Of a DNA stretch of 64,000 nucleotides, positions 24,227 to 33,038 are shown in pieces. Source of the DNA: Streptomyces erythrochromogenes (GTDB lineage: Bacteria > Actinomycetota > Actinomycetes > Streptomycetales > Streptomycetaceae); NCBI RefSeq assembly GCF_036170895.1, contig NZ_CP108036.1, forward strand, positions 5,635,501 through 5,699,500, read 5' to 3'. Numbering within the stretch: the first letter of the stretch is position 1; each line of letters begins with the position of its first letter. The position numbers were made by a program, and so were the translations under genes. Below the pieces are notes generated by a model. It was not told the DNA's origin and searched no databases. It saw only the letters and a program-made list of their open reading frames with translations.

Positions 24227-24889
24227 TCAGGCGGGGCTGGGGTCGGGGCCGCCGGAGTCCAGCCGGAACGGGGGGTACCTGTCGGTCATCAGCGATGCGT
24301 AGGCGAGTACGCGCAGGATCCAGCGGAACAGGCCCATGAGGAAGTCGAACAGGCCCCGCGGGTAGCGCCCGGTGAAGGCCAGGATCACCACGGCGATCAG
24401 GGACAGCAGGCCGATGAGGCCGGAGAACGGGTTGTAGTCGTCGATGTACTGGTAGGTGCTCCAGCTGCTGGTGGCCAGCACGCCGATGACCAGTAGTTGC
24501 GGGATGACCAGGAGCCACTTCACCAGGACCAGCCAGCGGGACAGCCGCTCGGGATACGCGACGTCCACGCGTACCGGGTATGCGGGCACGTCCTTGAGGG
24601 TGAACGGCGGGTATTCATCGGTGCCGAGCACGATGGAGCAGTAGTAATGCACGCGCGTGTTCCAGCGGATGACGCCGACGTTGAAATCGAAGAGCGGTCG
24701 CGGATATCGGCCGGTGATGAGGATGCTGAAGAAGGCGACCAGGCTCATCAGCAGGAAAGCGATCTGCAGGAAGAACAGGCAGATGTAGTGCGGTATGGCG
24801 AATATCCACTTCACCAGCCACATCCACCGGGTGAGCCGGGGGTCCAACGTCGCCTCGACGCGCAGGGGGTAGGAGGAGGTGGAGATCAT
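24227..24889 (-). CDS. DUF4389 membrane protein
   Basis: 220 residues from MISTSSYPLRVEATLDPRL. Two DUF4389 repeats are visible: YPLRVEATLDPRLTRWMWLV with FDFNVGVIRWNTRVHYY, and YPVRVDVAYPERLSRWLVLV with FDFLMGLFRWILRVLAY. Each has paired hydrophobic helices, and GRYPRPLFDF/GRYPRGLFDF occur once in each half, so the protein is an internal duplication. Function unknown; the family is common in actinobacteria. Confidence 0.85.
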   Translation of the reverse strand: MISTSSYPLRVEATLDPRLTRWMWLVKWIFAIPHYICLFFLQIAFLLMSLVAFFSILITGRYPRPLFDFNVGVIRWNTRVHYYCSIVLGTDEYPPFTLKDVPAYPVRVDVAYPERLSRWLVLVKWLLVIPQLLVIGVLATSSWSTYQYIDDYNPFSGLIGLLSLIAVVILAFTGRYPRGLFDFLMGLFRWILRVLAYASLMTDRYPPFRLDSGGPDPSPA

Positions 24890-25047
24890 GACTGTCACAT
24901 CATTTCTTGTGCGGGCCGCACCGGCAGGGCCGTGCGGGCGGATTGCTTTTCCGCCATTAGGCCCCGGAACGCAGATGTGGGTCATGCCACTGGATCGCGT
25001 GACAGGAGAACCCGTGACTTGACGGTCGTGCATTCCCCTGACATGCG

Positions 25048-25079
25048 AAGACCCCCGGCCCAGTGGGGCCGGGGGTCTT
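25048..25079 (-). terminator. terminator downstream of the bL37 gene
   Basis: AAGACCCCCGGCCC and GGGCCGGGGGTCTT form a 14-bp stem with a short loop. It lies ten bases after the bL37 stop on the - strand; the flanking TCTT ends are only weakly T-rich. Confidence 0.7.
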
Positions 25080-25088
25080 TCGGTCGGC

Positions 25089-25163
25089 TCAGGCGTTGGG
25101 ACGCTTGCCGTGGTTGGCCTTCTTCTTCTTGCGGGCCCGCTTCTTGTTGCCTCGCTTGGCCAT
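25089..25163 (-). CDS. ribosomal protein bL37 (24 residues; AURKAIP1/COX24-like)
   Basis: The complete peptide has 24 codons, MAKRGNKKRARKKKK then ANHGKRPNA. The MAKRG start, the lysine/arginine core and the ANHGKRPN end are those of the tiny actinobacterial large-subunit protein bL37 described in mycobacterial ribosomes. GGGAG lies upstream. It is too short for most gene finders. Confidence 0.9.
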   Translation of the reverse strand: MAKRGNKKRARKKKKANHGKRPNA

Positions 25164-25289
25164 GGTGACAGTCTCCCTACTCTCGGTGACCTTCATGACG
25201 CCGCCAGTCTAGGCGCGGGCGGGGGCGTCCGCACCAGCGCCGCCCCGCGCACTCTTGGCCGACGCACCACGGCGTGGGATCGTCGGAGA

Positions 25290-25946
25290 ATGGGCGACTG
25301 GCTCGCATGGGGCGCGGTGGCCGCGGCAGTGGTCGCGGCCGTGCTGGTAATGGTGGTCACGGAGCGCTCCCTGGGCGGGGGCTTCGAGCGGAAACGGAAC
25401 GAGGAGCGGGAGCGGCTGCTCGCCCACCTCGGCACCGAAACCGCCGGGCCGACCATCGCCCTACCCGGCCCCCGGAAGTTCGAGGACGTCGGCGGCATCC
25501 GGACCCCGCACCCGCAGGCGGAACTCGGTGACCGGCGGGACGACTTCACCCCGATCCTCGTGGAGTACTACGCCTACGGGCTCACGCAGGCGCGCAGCAG
25601 CTTCGGAACGAGCCAGCGCTTCGCCGGCGCCGGCGCGGCGATCCTGCTCCTCGGCATCGGGCTCGCCGTCCGGAAGGCGGAAGCCGGCGGGGAGCTGTAC
25701 CTCGGCATCGTCACCAGCGCGACGGGCCTGGTCACGACCCTGATCGGGCAGCTCTTCCACCGCCGGGCCGACATCGCGCTGCAGCACATGGCCGACCAGA
25801 CCGCCGCGCTGCGCGACGACCGCCGGGCCGCCGAGACGACCCAGCAGGCCATCGGGCTGCTGGAATCGGTCGGCGACCCGGAACTGAGGGCCCGCCTCCA
25901 GGCCGGTCTGATCATGAAGCTTTCCGGGGCCGAACTGCCCCGGTGA
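25290..25946 (+). CDS. membrane protein, possibly with TRADD-N-associated transmembrane domain
   Basis: 218 residues from MGDWLAWGAVAAAVVAAVLV, an N-terminal transmembrane helix. A soluble stretch follows, then YGLTQARSSFGTSQRFAGAG, helix AAILLLGIGLAV, helix LGIVTSATGLVTTLIGQLFH, and the coiled RRADIALQHMADQTAALRDD. The two-helix hairpin flanked by a QA-x-x-SF and an RRA-x-x-Q segment resembles the TRADD-N-associated membrane domain of bacterial immunity proteins. This is a pattern match from memory and could be wrong. Confidence 0.55.
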   Translation: MGDWLAWGAVAAAVVAAVLVMVVTERSLGGGFERKRNEERERLLAHLGTETAGPTIALPGPRKFEDVGGIRTPHPQAELGDRRDDFTPILVEYYAYGLTQARSSFGTSQRFAGAGAAILLLGIGLAVRKAEAGGELYLGIVTSATGLVTTLIGQLFHRRADIALQHMADQTAALRDDRRAAETTQQAIGLLESVGDPELRARLQAGLIMKLSGAELPR

Positions 25947-25962
25947 GCGGGATAGTGGAGAC

Positions 25963-26187
25963 ATGTGCCGATCGATTAAGACCCTGCGTCCGCCCGCCAT
26001 CCCCGAGAGGGCGACCGAGGAGGAGATCCGGGCCGCCGCCCTGCAGTACGTGCGGAAGGTGTCCGGGTTCCGGGTGCCCGCCGCGCACAACCGCGAGGTC
26101 TTCGACGCGGCGGTGGACGCCGTCGCCGAGGCCACCGCGGCCCTGCTCGACGGGGTGCACGTACGGGGGCAGGCCGCCCCCGCGTGA
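25963..26187 (+). CDS. DUF2277 protein
   Basis: 74 residues starting MCRSIKTLRPPAIPERATEE. The CRSIKTLR start and the helical ALQYVRKVSGFRVPAAHNRE segment are the DUF2277 signature. The family is small, helical and of unknown function. It follows the membrane protein at 25290 in the same direction, 16 bases away. Confidence 0.88.
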   Translation: MCRSIKTLRPPAIPERATEEEIRAAALQYVRKVSGFRVPAAHNREVFDAAVDAVAEATAALLDGVHVRGQAAPA

Positions 26188-26236
26188 TCCCCGGCCCGAC
26201 CGGGCCCGGCCCGACCGAGGCGTGGCCGGGTCCGGC

Positions 26237-26767
26237 CTACGCGGCCGCGCGCCGGCGCAGCACCCACACCCCGCCCACCAGGGCGGCTGCGGCGAGGGTG
26301 CCGCCGACGGCGATCTGGGTCGTGCTCATCGAGCCGATGCTGCCGCCCGTTCCGCCGCGTGCGGCGCCGGGGGTGACCTGGAGGGAGACGGTGACGCTCT
26401 GGCCGCCGGGGCCGCCGCACTCGAAGGTGACCCGGTGGGCGCCGGGGCTGGCGTCGGAGAAGACCGTGGCGCTGCCGAAGAGGTTCGTGGCCTCGAGGTT
26501 GCCGGGAGTCAGCCGTACCTCGTTGAACGCGGTCGACGTGACCCTGGCGACCTTGGTCCCGCACCCCGCGACGTTCAGGGCGACCCGGCCGCCCGGGGCG
26601 ACCGTGGTGGGGGAGACGCTGGCGGAGGGGGCGGCGCGGGCGAGCGTGACGGGAGTGGCGGCGGCGACGATGAGGGTGGCGGCCGCGGCGGTCATCAGAC
26701 GGCGTGGAGCGGCGGACCGCGAGCGGGGTGCGGTAGCCGGCGGCTGGGCGAGCTGCGTGGCGGGCAT
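26237..26767 (-). CDS. secreted, C-terminally anchored surface protein
   Basis: 176 residues, GAGGAG upstream. A signal peptide (RRLMTAAAATLIVAAATPVTL, cleavage near LARAAPSA) is followed by an Ig-like beta domain (SASVSPTTVAPGGRVALNVA, VTFECGGPGGQSVTVSLQVT). The end is a hydrophobic helix (QIAVGGTLAAAALVGGVWVL) and RRRAAA. No LPXTG motif, so it is membrane-anchored rather than sortase-linked. Function unknown. Confidence 0.75.
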   Translation of the reverse strand: MPATQLAQPPATAPRSRSAAPRRLMTAAAATLIVAAATPVTLARAAPSASVSPTTVAPGGRVALNVAGCGTKVARVTSTAFNEVRLTPGNLEATNLFGSATVFSDASPGAHRVTFECGGPGGQSVTVSLQVTPGAARGGTGGSIGSMSTTQIAVGGTLAAAALVGGVWVLRRRAAA

Positions 26768-26970
26768 GGAGAGAACTCCTCGGCTCCTCGAAACGGCGCG
26801 GCCAGGCCACGGATGTGACGCGGATTCGGTTGCGCACCGCTCTCCGGACGCTAGGAGCCAGGCGCGCAGGCTGCGATCGGGGCCGGGTGAACGGGTGAGC
26901 CACTGCTCCACACGGGTGAGCCCGCCGAGCCCGCCGAGCCCACGGGGTCTGCCGCCCCGGCTCCGGGTCC

Positions 26971-27612
26971 TTACGCCGCAGGAGTCGCGGCCGGAGCCGA
27001 GGGCGGGCGGCGTACGAGGAAGGCCGCGAGGGCGCCCGCGGCGAAGAGGGCGACGATCGACACCGCGGTGCCGAGCCACTGGGTACCCAGCCACTGGGTG
27101 CCGAAGTAGCCGAGGGCCACGCTGTAGCCGGCCCACGCCATGCCCGCCAGGACCGACCAGGGCAGGAACTCCGCCACCTTGCGCTGGGTTTTGCCCGCGC
27201 CCAGGGACACCACCGAGCGGCCCGCCGGGGCGAAGCGGGCGATCACCACGAGGGCGCCGCCACCGCGCGCGAGGGCCGTGCCCAGGCGCTCCTGGGCGCG
27301 CGTGAGTCGACGGGAGCGGGCGATGGCCCGGTCCAGCCGGGCCCCGCCGCGCCGGCCCAGCCGGTACGCAGCCATGTCGCCCAGCACCGACGCCGTCGTC
27401 GCGATCACGAGCAGGAGCAGGATGTCCGGCACCTGCTCGGGCCCCGGAACCGGCACCGGCCCCGCAGCCCCGGCTGCCGCCGCTGCCGCCGCTGCGGTGA
27501 TCACCAGGACCCCGCTCGGCAGCACCGGAAGGAAGACGTCGAGCACGACGGACAGCGCCACCAGGGCGTAGATCCATGGACTCGCGGTCAGCGACCCCAA
27601 AGTCTCAAACAA
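26971..27612 (-). CDS. DedA-family membrane protein
   Basis: 213 residues if started at TTG 27612, which has GGGGAG seven bases upstream; no ATG or GTG fits as well. DedA marks are LPVLPSGVLVI near the start, LGDMAAYRLGRRGG, and VVIARFAPAGRSVVSLGAGK, then a C-terminal helix. DedA proteins are now seen as undecaprenyl-phosphate or phospholipid flippases/scramblases. Small duplications are visible: an Ala repeat near residue 45 and GTQWLGTQWLGT near residue 180. Confidence 0.8.
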   Translation of the reverse strand: MFETLGSLTASPWIYALVALSVVLDVFLPVLPSGVLVITAAAAAAAAGAAGPVPVPGPEQVPDILLLLVIATTASVLGDMAAYRLGRRGGARLDRAIARSRRLTRAQERLGTALARGGGALVVIARFAPAGRSVVSLGAGKTQRKVAEFLPWSVLAGMAWAGYSVALGYFGTQWLGTQWLGTAVSIVALFAAGALAAFLVRRPPSAPAATPAA

Positions 27613-27819
27613 AGCGGGACTCCCCAGTCCGGTTGACGTGCTGCGGCATGAAGCGCCGCGACGTCGCGGGGGAGCGGCAGGGGCGGCTGACAGCCATACA
27701 GCGTACGCCCGGCACTCCCGCCCCGGGCGCCCGGGGCGGATCGCACACCACAGCGGTGTCAACTCCGCCGCCGCCCAACGGGTCACGCCACCGACCCGGC
27801 CGCGCCACCGGCGCCGGCG

Positions 27820-29484
27820 CTACTCCGCCGCCGTGAGCTCCCGGTCCAGCACCGTCACCAATTCCGCCCGCCCTCGCTTCTTGCGCGCCTGCTCCAGCCG
27901 CAACCGCGCCGTCCGCCCGGACAACGCCAGCGTCATCAGCTGGTTCCCGAACCAGGGACCCCCCGTACGACGCCAGTTCAGCGGCGGCCGTCCCGTCCGC
28001 CCGTGCAGGGAGAAACCGCGCCCCAGCCAGCGGCCCGTCCGCGACCAGCCCAGCCGGAACCCCCACTTCACCACGGTATGAATGGAATTGTGAACCGGTG
28101 AGCAGGTCAGCTGGAACACCCGCGCCGTACTCGGTATTCGAGGCTCGGCCACATACGCGTGGTGCACGTCCCCCGACAGCACGCACACCGTCGCCGGCGC
28201 CCGGGGCCCCGTCCCCACTTCCTCGATCAGATCCGTCAGCGCCGCGAACGACGCCGGGAACGCCGCCCAGTGCTCCAGATCGCTGCGCCGCCGCAGATCC
28301 TCACCGATCCGAGCCCACCGCGGCCCGCGATCCCCGCGGCACAGCGCCGCATTCCACGTCTCCGCGTCATGGATCAGCGGCGGCATCAGCCAGGGCAGCG
28401 AGGACCCGATCAGCAGGTGGTCATAGCCCCCGTGCCCGGCGAGGGCGTTCTCCCGAAGCCACTGCTGCTCCGCCGGATCGAGCATCGCCCGCCCGTCCTC
28501 GGCCAGTACCCGGGCCGCCCGGGTGTCCACCATCAGCAGCCTGGTCCGCCCGAAGTCGCGCCGGTAGCTCCAGCGCACCGTGGCAGGGTCGGCGTCCGCC
28601 GCGGACGCGAAGGCCCGGAGGGCGTCCGTGCCGTCGGGGTCCTCGCGGACCGCTCGGTACAGCCCGTCCGCCGCCAGCTCGGCGGCCGAGAGATTGCCCA
28701 GGTGCTGGTACACCCAGTACGACATCAGGCCGCTGAGCACGCGCTCCCGCCACCACGGGGTCGCCCGCATCTCCGCGAGCCACGCCGCGCTCGTGTTCCA
28801 GTCGTCGATGACGTCGTGGTCGTCGAATATGTGCAGGCTCGGCACCGTGGAGAGCAGCCAGCGGATCTCCGGGTCGAGCCACGACTCGTAGTAGAGCCGG
28901 GTGTACTCCTCGTAGTCCGCGACCTGGGCGCCGGGCGCCTCCCGCAGATCCCGGCGGGCGGCCAGCCACTGCCGGGTCTCCCGCGACAGGGCGTCGGCGT
29001 ACACCTGGTCGCCGAGCAGGAGCAGGAGGTCCGGGCGCTCCGCCTCGGGGTCGGCGGCCAGCCGCGCCGCGAGGGTGTCGAGCGCGTCCGCGCCGTGCGG
29101 CCCGTGACGGCCGGCGGGCGGCGCGGCCTGCCGGCAGGAGCCGAAGGTGACGCGCAGCCCGGGCCCGGGCGCGGGCCTGCCCGCTCCCGCCACGGCCGGA
29201 GTGGTGATCGTGCTCGGCGGGAAGCCGCTGTCGGGCAGCGGCCACACCTGCCGGCCGTCGAGCAGCACCTCATACGGCGTCGTGGCGCCCGGGGTCAGGC
29301 CGGTCACCGGCACCAGCGCGTAGTGGTGTCCGGCTATCTGGAAGGTCCGCGCGCTGCCGCCGGCCCCGCCGGTGCACCGCACTTCGGCCGTGCACGGGCG
29401 GTCGGCCTCGACCCATATCGTGGCCGCAGCGCCCGTGTCCCAGTCGACGTGGCGCAGCAGCGGCCCCAGACGCAATCCGGCCAT
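27820..29484 (-). CDS. PhoD-like alkaline phosphatase/phosphodiesterase
   Basis: 554 residues without a signal peptide. An N-terminal beta domain (~1-105) precedes the metallophosphatase core: TFGSCRQ, LLLLGDQVYAD, HIFDDHDVIDDWN and LSGDVHHAYVAEP supply the metal ligands. The segment RRDFGRTRLLMVDTRAARVL is typical of PhoD enzymes. The lack of a Tat signal suggests an intracellular enzyme or one exported in another way. The gene stands alone, with convergent and divergent neighbours. Confidence 0.88.
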   Translation of the reverse strand: MAGLRLGPLLRHVDWDTGAAATIWVEADRPCTAEVRCTGGAGGSARTFQIAGHHYALVPVTGLTPGATTPYEVLLDGRQVWPLPDSGFPPSTITTPAVAGAGRPAPGPGLRVTFGSCRQAAPPAGRHGPHGADALDTLAARLAADPEAERPDLLLLLGDQVYADALSRETRQWLAARRDLREAPGAQVADYEEYTRLYYESWLDPEIRWLLSTVPSLHIFDDHDVIDDWNTSAAWLAEMRATPWWRERVLSGLMSYWVYQHLGNLSAAELAADGLYRAVREDPDGTDALRAFASAADADPATVRWSYRRDFGRTRLLMVDTRAARVLAEDGRAMLDPAEQQWLRENALAGHGGYDHLLIGSSLPWLMPPLIHDAETWNAALCRGDRGPRWARIGEDLRRRSDLEHWAAFPASFAALTDLIEEVGTGPRAPATVCVLSGDVHHAYVAEPRIPSTARVFQLTCSPVHNSIHTVVKWGFRLGWSRTGRWLGRGFSLHGRTGRPPLNWRRTGGPWFGNQLMTLALSGRTARLRLEQARKKRGRAELVTVLDRELTAAE

Positions 29485-29602
29485 GCAACTCCCCCTCCTC
29501 CGTAGCCCCTTCGATCACGGTACGACGGGGAGGGGGAGCCACGCCTCCCCCTGGCGGGGGAAAGATCGGCCGGCAGCGGGTCGGCAGCCGGTCAGGGGCC
29601 GG

Positions 29603-30256
29603 TCAGCAGCCGTTCAGGACGTTGACCAGGGCCGTCTTCTCGCCGGAGTCCATGCTCAGACCGTAGTACTGCTTCACGTTGACCCACATCCGTGCGTACG
29701 TACAGCGGTAGGACGTCCGCGAGGGCAGCCACTTGCCGGGGTCGAGGTCGCCCTTGGCCTGGTTGACGTTGTCGGTGACCGCGATGAGCTGTGGGCGCGT
29801 GAGGTCGTTGGCGAACTGCTGGCGCTTGCTCGTGGTCCAGGAATTGGCACCGGAACGCCAGGCCTCGGCGAGCGGGACGACGTGGTCGATGTCGAGGTCG
29901 GAGGCGACCGTCCAGGTGGCGCCGTCGTACTCCGAGTACCAGCTTCCGCTCACGGCGGCGCAGGAGGCGTCCTGGACGACGTTCACCCCGTCGCGCTTCA
30001 GCACGGTCTCGCGGGTGTTGCAGGAGCCGGAGACGGTGCTCCAGTGCGGGAAGAGGTCGCGGCTGTACCCGCTGGTGGAACCTTCCGTCTTCGGGGTGAC
30101 CGTCGCCAGGTACGCGCGGGCGGCCGAGGCGCTCATGGGGGCGGGCGGGGCGGCCAGGGCGGTCGGGGCGTTGAGGAGGGAGGTGAGCGCCGCCAGCGCA
30201 GCTGCTGACGCGAGCACGCCAACTCGACGCGCGTAGACGTTGGGCATGAGTGCCAT
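29603..30256 (-). CDS. secreted HNH nuclease (DUF1524-type)
   Basis: 217 residues from MALMPNVYARRVGV. The signal peptide VLASAAALAALTSLL ends near ALAAPPAP. The nuclease core is DLDIDHVVPLAEAWRSGA, then QFANDLTRPQLIAVTDNVNQ and AKGDLDPGKWLP, the DHxxP-N-KGD form of extracellular HNH enzymes. Cysteines in CNTRETVL, ASCAAV, YRCTYA and the C-terminal LNGC may form disulfides. Streptomycetes secrete such nucleases for DNA scavenging during colony growth. Confidence 0.88.
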   Translation of the reverse strand: MALMPNVYARRVGVLASAAALAALTSLLNAPTALAAPPAPMSASAARAYLATVTPKTEGSTSGYSRDLFPHWSTVSGSCNTRETVLKRDGVNVVQDASCAAVSGSWYSEYDGATWTVASDLDIDHVVPLAEAWRSGANSWTTSKRQQFANDLTRPQLIAVTDNVNQAKGDLDPGKWLPSRTSYRCTYARMWVNVKQYYGLSMDSGEKTALVNVLNGC

Positions 30257-30529
30257 GAGGGGCTCCCTGGGTGCGGGGGGTCGGGCCGATTCGCCCCGGC
30301 GGGGCGTGGCCATGCTGGCGCCATCGGGTTGCGTGGGGATGGGCGCCGGGTGACAGCCTGGCGACATGGGCACGTCACATCAAGCCACGCAAGGCCCCTG
30401 ATTTAAATGGAAGTTGAGGTTCCGCAGTCGTGGGGCGGTCGAGGCGGAGGAGAGGTGGGGGCAGGGCGACACAGGGCGGGACCAAAGGCCCATTCCGGCC
30501 GGCCGTCGACCTCGCGTAGTCTGTTCGGA

Positions 30530-30655
30530 GCAGAAGGGGAGTAGCTCTTCGCCGGACCGTCGACATACTGCTGGGTCACCCAGCCGGCGCCCGGAGGCAG
30601 GCCGCGCAGCACCAGCGGTCGGCCAGCGAGACCTTCGGCCGCAGTGTCCTGTCCC
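30530..30655 (+). promoter_or_regulatory. yybP-ykoY manganese riboswitch
   Basis: AAGGGGAGTAGC at 30534-30545 opens the aptamer; the paired part GGTCGGCCAGCGAGACC followed by TTCGGCC (30617-30640) closes it with the conserved CAGCGAGAC core. These are the marks of the yybP-ykoY class, which senses Mn2+. It lies ~130 bases before a TMEM165/GDT1-family exporter gene, a standard target of this riboswitch. A TAGTCT -10-like box lies just upstream. Confidence 0.85.
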
Positions 30656-30780
30656 GTCGTGGGCGCGTTCCGTACGCGCACGCGCAAGCCAGGGCGCCGC
30701 CGAGCCGAAGCGACCCCTGAAACACCCCAGGTCTCTCGGTACCGATGGCGTCCTGCCCGACCGATTGAGGTTCCACCTCC

Positions 30781-31362
30781 GTGTTCAGCTTCAGCATCAC
30801 GGCGATCGCCTTCGGCGTCGTCTTCCTTGCCGAACTCCCCGACAAGACGGCCCTCGCCGGCCTGATGCTCGGCACGCGCTACCGCGCCTCCTACGTCTTC
30901 GCGGGCGTCGCCGCCGCCTTCGCCGTGCACGTCGCCCTCGCCATCGCCGCCGGCAGCGTGCTCACCCTGCTCCCGCACCGCCTCGTCCAGGCCGTCGTCG
31001 GCATCCTCTTCCTCCTGGGCGCGGCCATGCTGCTCCTGAAGAAGGACGCCGGGGACGAGGAGGTCAAGCCGCCTGCCGACCAGTCCTTCTGGAAGGTCTC
31101 GGGGGCCGGCTTCATGCTGATCCTGGTGGCGGAGTTCGGTGACCTGACCCAGATCATGACCGCCAACCTGGCGGCACGGTACGACGACCCCGTCTCCGTC
31201 GGCATCGGCGCCGTGCTGGCGCTGTGGGCGGTCGCGGGCATCGGCATCCTGGGCGGTCGCACCCTGATGAAGTACGTGCCGCTGCGGCTCATCACCAAGA
31301 TCGCGGCGGCTGTGATGGCGGCGCTGGCCGTGTTCTCGCTGTACGAGGCGATCGCGGGCTGA
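30781..31362 (+). CDS. TMEM165/GDT1 (UPF0016)-family manganese exporter
   Basis: 193 residues from GTG 30781. Six hydrophobic helices are arranged as two halves, each with the family motif in modified form: AELPDKTALAGLM in the first and AEFGDLTQIMTANL in the second (consensus E-x-G-D-K/R-T/S). A poly-charged loop (LLKKDAGDEEVKPP) separates the halves. Family members move Mn2+/Ca2+ out of the cytoplasm. The upstream yybP-ykoY aptamer supports Mn2+ export induced by Mn2+. Confidence 0.9.
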   Translation: MFSFSITAIAFGVVFLAELPDKTALAGLMLGTRYRASYVFAGVAAAFAVHVALAIAAGSVLTLLPHRLVQAVVGILFLLGAAMLLLKKDAGDEEVKPPADQSFWKVSGAGFMLILVAEFGDLTQIMTANLAARYDDPVSVGIGAVLALWAVAGIGILGGRTLMKYVPLRLITKIAAAVMAALAVFSLYEAIAG

Positions 31363-31469
31363 TCAGCCCGCGGAAGGGAGGGGGGAGGGAGGCGGTGAGG
31401 GGGGCGGGCCCGGGCTCCGGCGGTGGAAACTCCGTTGCGGACGGTGCGCCCGAGCGGCACGCTCTGCGC

Positions 31470-32087
31470 GTGATCGACTCGACCTCCTCCGCCCCCTCCT
31501 TCACCGGCCCCGGCTCCGGCCCCGGCTCCGCGCCCGCCCCGGACCGCCGTTTCGGCTGGTCCAACATGTTCGTCGATCCCGACGCGGATCCGCGCACCGA
31601 CGGGGGCTTCCGCGGCGAGCGGGACGTGCTCATCGGCTACCTCAACGACCAGCGGCTGACCCTGGAGCTCAAGTGCGCGGGCCTCGACGCCGAAGCCCTC
31701 GCGCGGCGCTCGGTGGAGCCGTCCGACCTGTCCCTGCTGGGACTCGTACGCCACCTCGCGGGTGTCGAGCAGTACTGGTTCCGGCAGGTCATGGCGGGCC
31801 AGGACATCCGCCGGCACTACCGTTCGGAGGAGGAACCCGCCGGGGAGTTCACCGGCGCGGTGGCCGACCCGGAGCTGGTCGCGGACGCGTGGGCGACCTG
31901 GCGGTCCGAGGTCGCCTTCGCGGAACGGTTCGTCGCGCAGGCTCCCGGCGTGGACGTCACGGGCGAATGCGGCGGCGAGCCGATGGAGCTCCGCGAGGTT
32001 CTGGTCCACATGATCGAGGAGTACGCCCGCCACAACGGCCACGCGGACTTCCTGCGGGAACGCATCGACGGGCGCGTGGGGCAGTAG
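31470..32087 (+). CDS. DinB/DUF664-family protein
   Basis: 205 residues from GTG 31470; start not certain because the first ~45 residues are low complexity. The helical-bundle core is ERDVLIGYLNDQRLTLELKC, LLGLVRHLAGVEQYWFRQVM and VLVHMIEEYARHNGHADFLR; the three histidines (HLAG, HMIEEYARH, HADFLR) are metal ligands of DinB-like enzymes. Such proteins include mycothiol-dependent transferases; the exact reaction is unknown. Confidence 0.8.
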   Translation: MIDSTSSAPSFTGPGSGPGSAPAPDRRFGWSNMFVDPDADPRTDGGFRGERDVLIGYLNDQRLTLELKCAGLDAEALARRSVEPSDLSLLGLVRHLAGVEQYWFRQVMAGQDIRRHYRSEEEPAGEFTGAVADPELVADAWATWRSEVAFAERFVAQAPGVDVTGECGGEPMELREVLVHMIEEYARHNGHADFLRERIDGRVGQ

Positions 32088-32189
32088 GCACGCCCGGGCC
32101 GGGCCCCGGTGCGGGCGGGCCGGGCGCAGCGGGCGCGCGCCGCCCGGCGCACCGCCTCGCCGCGCACCGCCTTGCCGCGCAACGCCTCG

Positions 32190-32226
32190 CTGGGTGCCGG
32201 GTGCCGGGTGCCGGGTGCCGGGTGCC
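32190..32226. repeat. 7-bp tandem repeat GGGTGCC
   Basis: Five consecutive GGTGCCG-type units lie in the 169-bp gap between the DinB gene and the convergent HAD gene. Before them (32140-32190) is a looser CGCACCGCC/CGCAACGCC repeat. Likely replication slippage products; no gene. Confidence 0.7.
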
Positions 32227-32256
32227 AGCAGGCTCCCGAGCCTTCGGGTGGCCGCG

Positions 32257-32961
32257 CTACTGCGCGGGCGCGTCCTGGGGCTCCGGTCGCAGCGTGATGC
32301 GGATCGAGCCGTCGGCGCCGGTCGTGATGTCGAGGGACGTCAGGTCCGGGACGTGCACCGTCGGGCCGTGGGCCGCGGCGCGGGGGCCCACGCCGATCAC
32401 GCGCATGCCCGCCGCCCGGCCGGCGGCGATGCCCGCGGCCGAGTCCTCGAAGACGATGCAGTCGGCCGGGTCCACTCCCAGTGCGGCGGCGCCCTTGAGG
32501 AACCCCTCGGGGTCCGGCTTGCTGGCTCCGACGGACTCGGCCGTGATCCGCACCTCGGGCATAGGGAGCGCGGCGGCCGTCATCCGGGCGGTGGCCAGCG
32601 CGGCGTCGGCGGACGTGACCAGGGCGTGCGGCAGACCGCCGATCGCGGCCATGAAGGCCGGTGCCCCCGCGACCGGGACCACGCCGTCGGTGTCGGCCGT
32701 CTCGCGCGCCAGCATCTCCGCGTTCTCGGCGAGGTTGATCTCCATGGGGCGCTCGGGCAGGAGCACGGCCATGGTGGCGTAGCCCTGGCGGCCGTGGACC
32801 ACCTTCAGGGCTTCCTGTGGGTCCAGCCCGTGGGAGAGGGCCCAGTCGCGCCAGCAGCGTTCGACCACCGCGTCGGAGTTGACGATCGTGCCGTCCATGT
32901 CAAGGAGCAGGGCCTTGGCGGTGAGGGCTACGGGTGCGGTGGTGGAGGTGCTGGCCGGCAT
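32257..32961 (-). CDS. HAD-family sugar phosphatase (GPP/DOG1-like)
   Basis: 234 residues from MPASTSTTAPVALTAKALLL. Motif I is LLLDMDGTIVNSDAVVERCW, motif II is ALVTSADAALA, motif III lysine is in VGASKPDPEGFL, and motif IV is CIVFEDSAAGIAAGRAAGM. This set matches beta-phosphoglucomutase-like/2-deoxyglucose-6-phosphatase-like enzymes acting on sugar phosphates. The substrate is not determined by sequence. Confidence 0.85.
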   Translation of the reverse strand: MPASTSTTAPVALTAKALLLDMDGTIVNSDAVVERCWRDWALSHGLDPQEALKVVHGRQGYATMAVLLPERPMEINLAENAEMLARETADTDGVVPVAGAPAFMAAIGGLPHALVTSADAALATARMTAAALPMPEVRITAESVGASKPDPEGFLKGAAALGVDPADCIVFEDSAAGIAAGRAAGMRVIGVGPRAAAHGPTVHVPDLTSLDITTGADGSIRITLRPEPQDAPAQ

Positions 32962-32994
32962 TGACGGGGCTCCAGACGGGCGGGAAAAGAGAAC

Positions 32995-33038
32995 AAGTGG
33001 TTCCGTCCACCGGTCAGGGAGTGAGGACGGAACCACTT
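32995..33038 (-). terminator. hairpin between the peptidoglycan-binding gene and the HAD gene
   Basis: Perfect 14-bp arms AAGTGGTTCCGTCC (32995-33008) and its complement (33025-33038) with a 16-base loop. Read on the - strand it is followed by TGTTCTCTTTT, so it looks like an intrinsic terminator of the upstream gene. It also sits 34 bases before the HAD start and could act as a leader attenuator. Confidence 0.65.
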
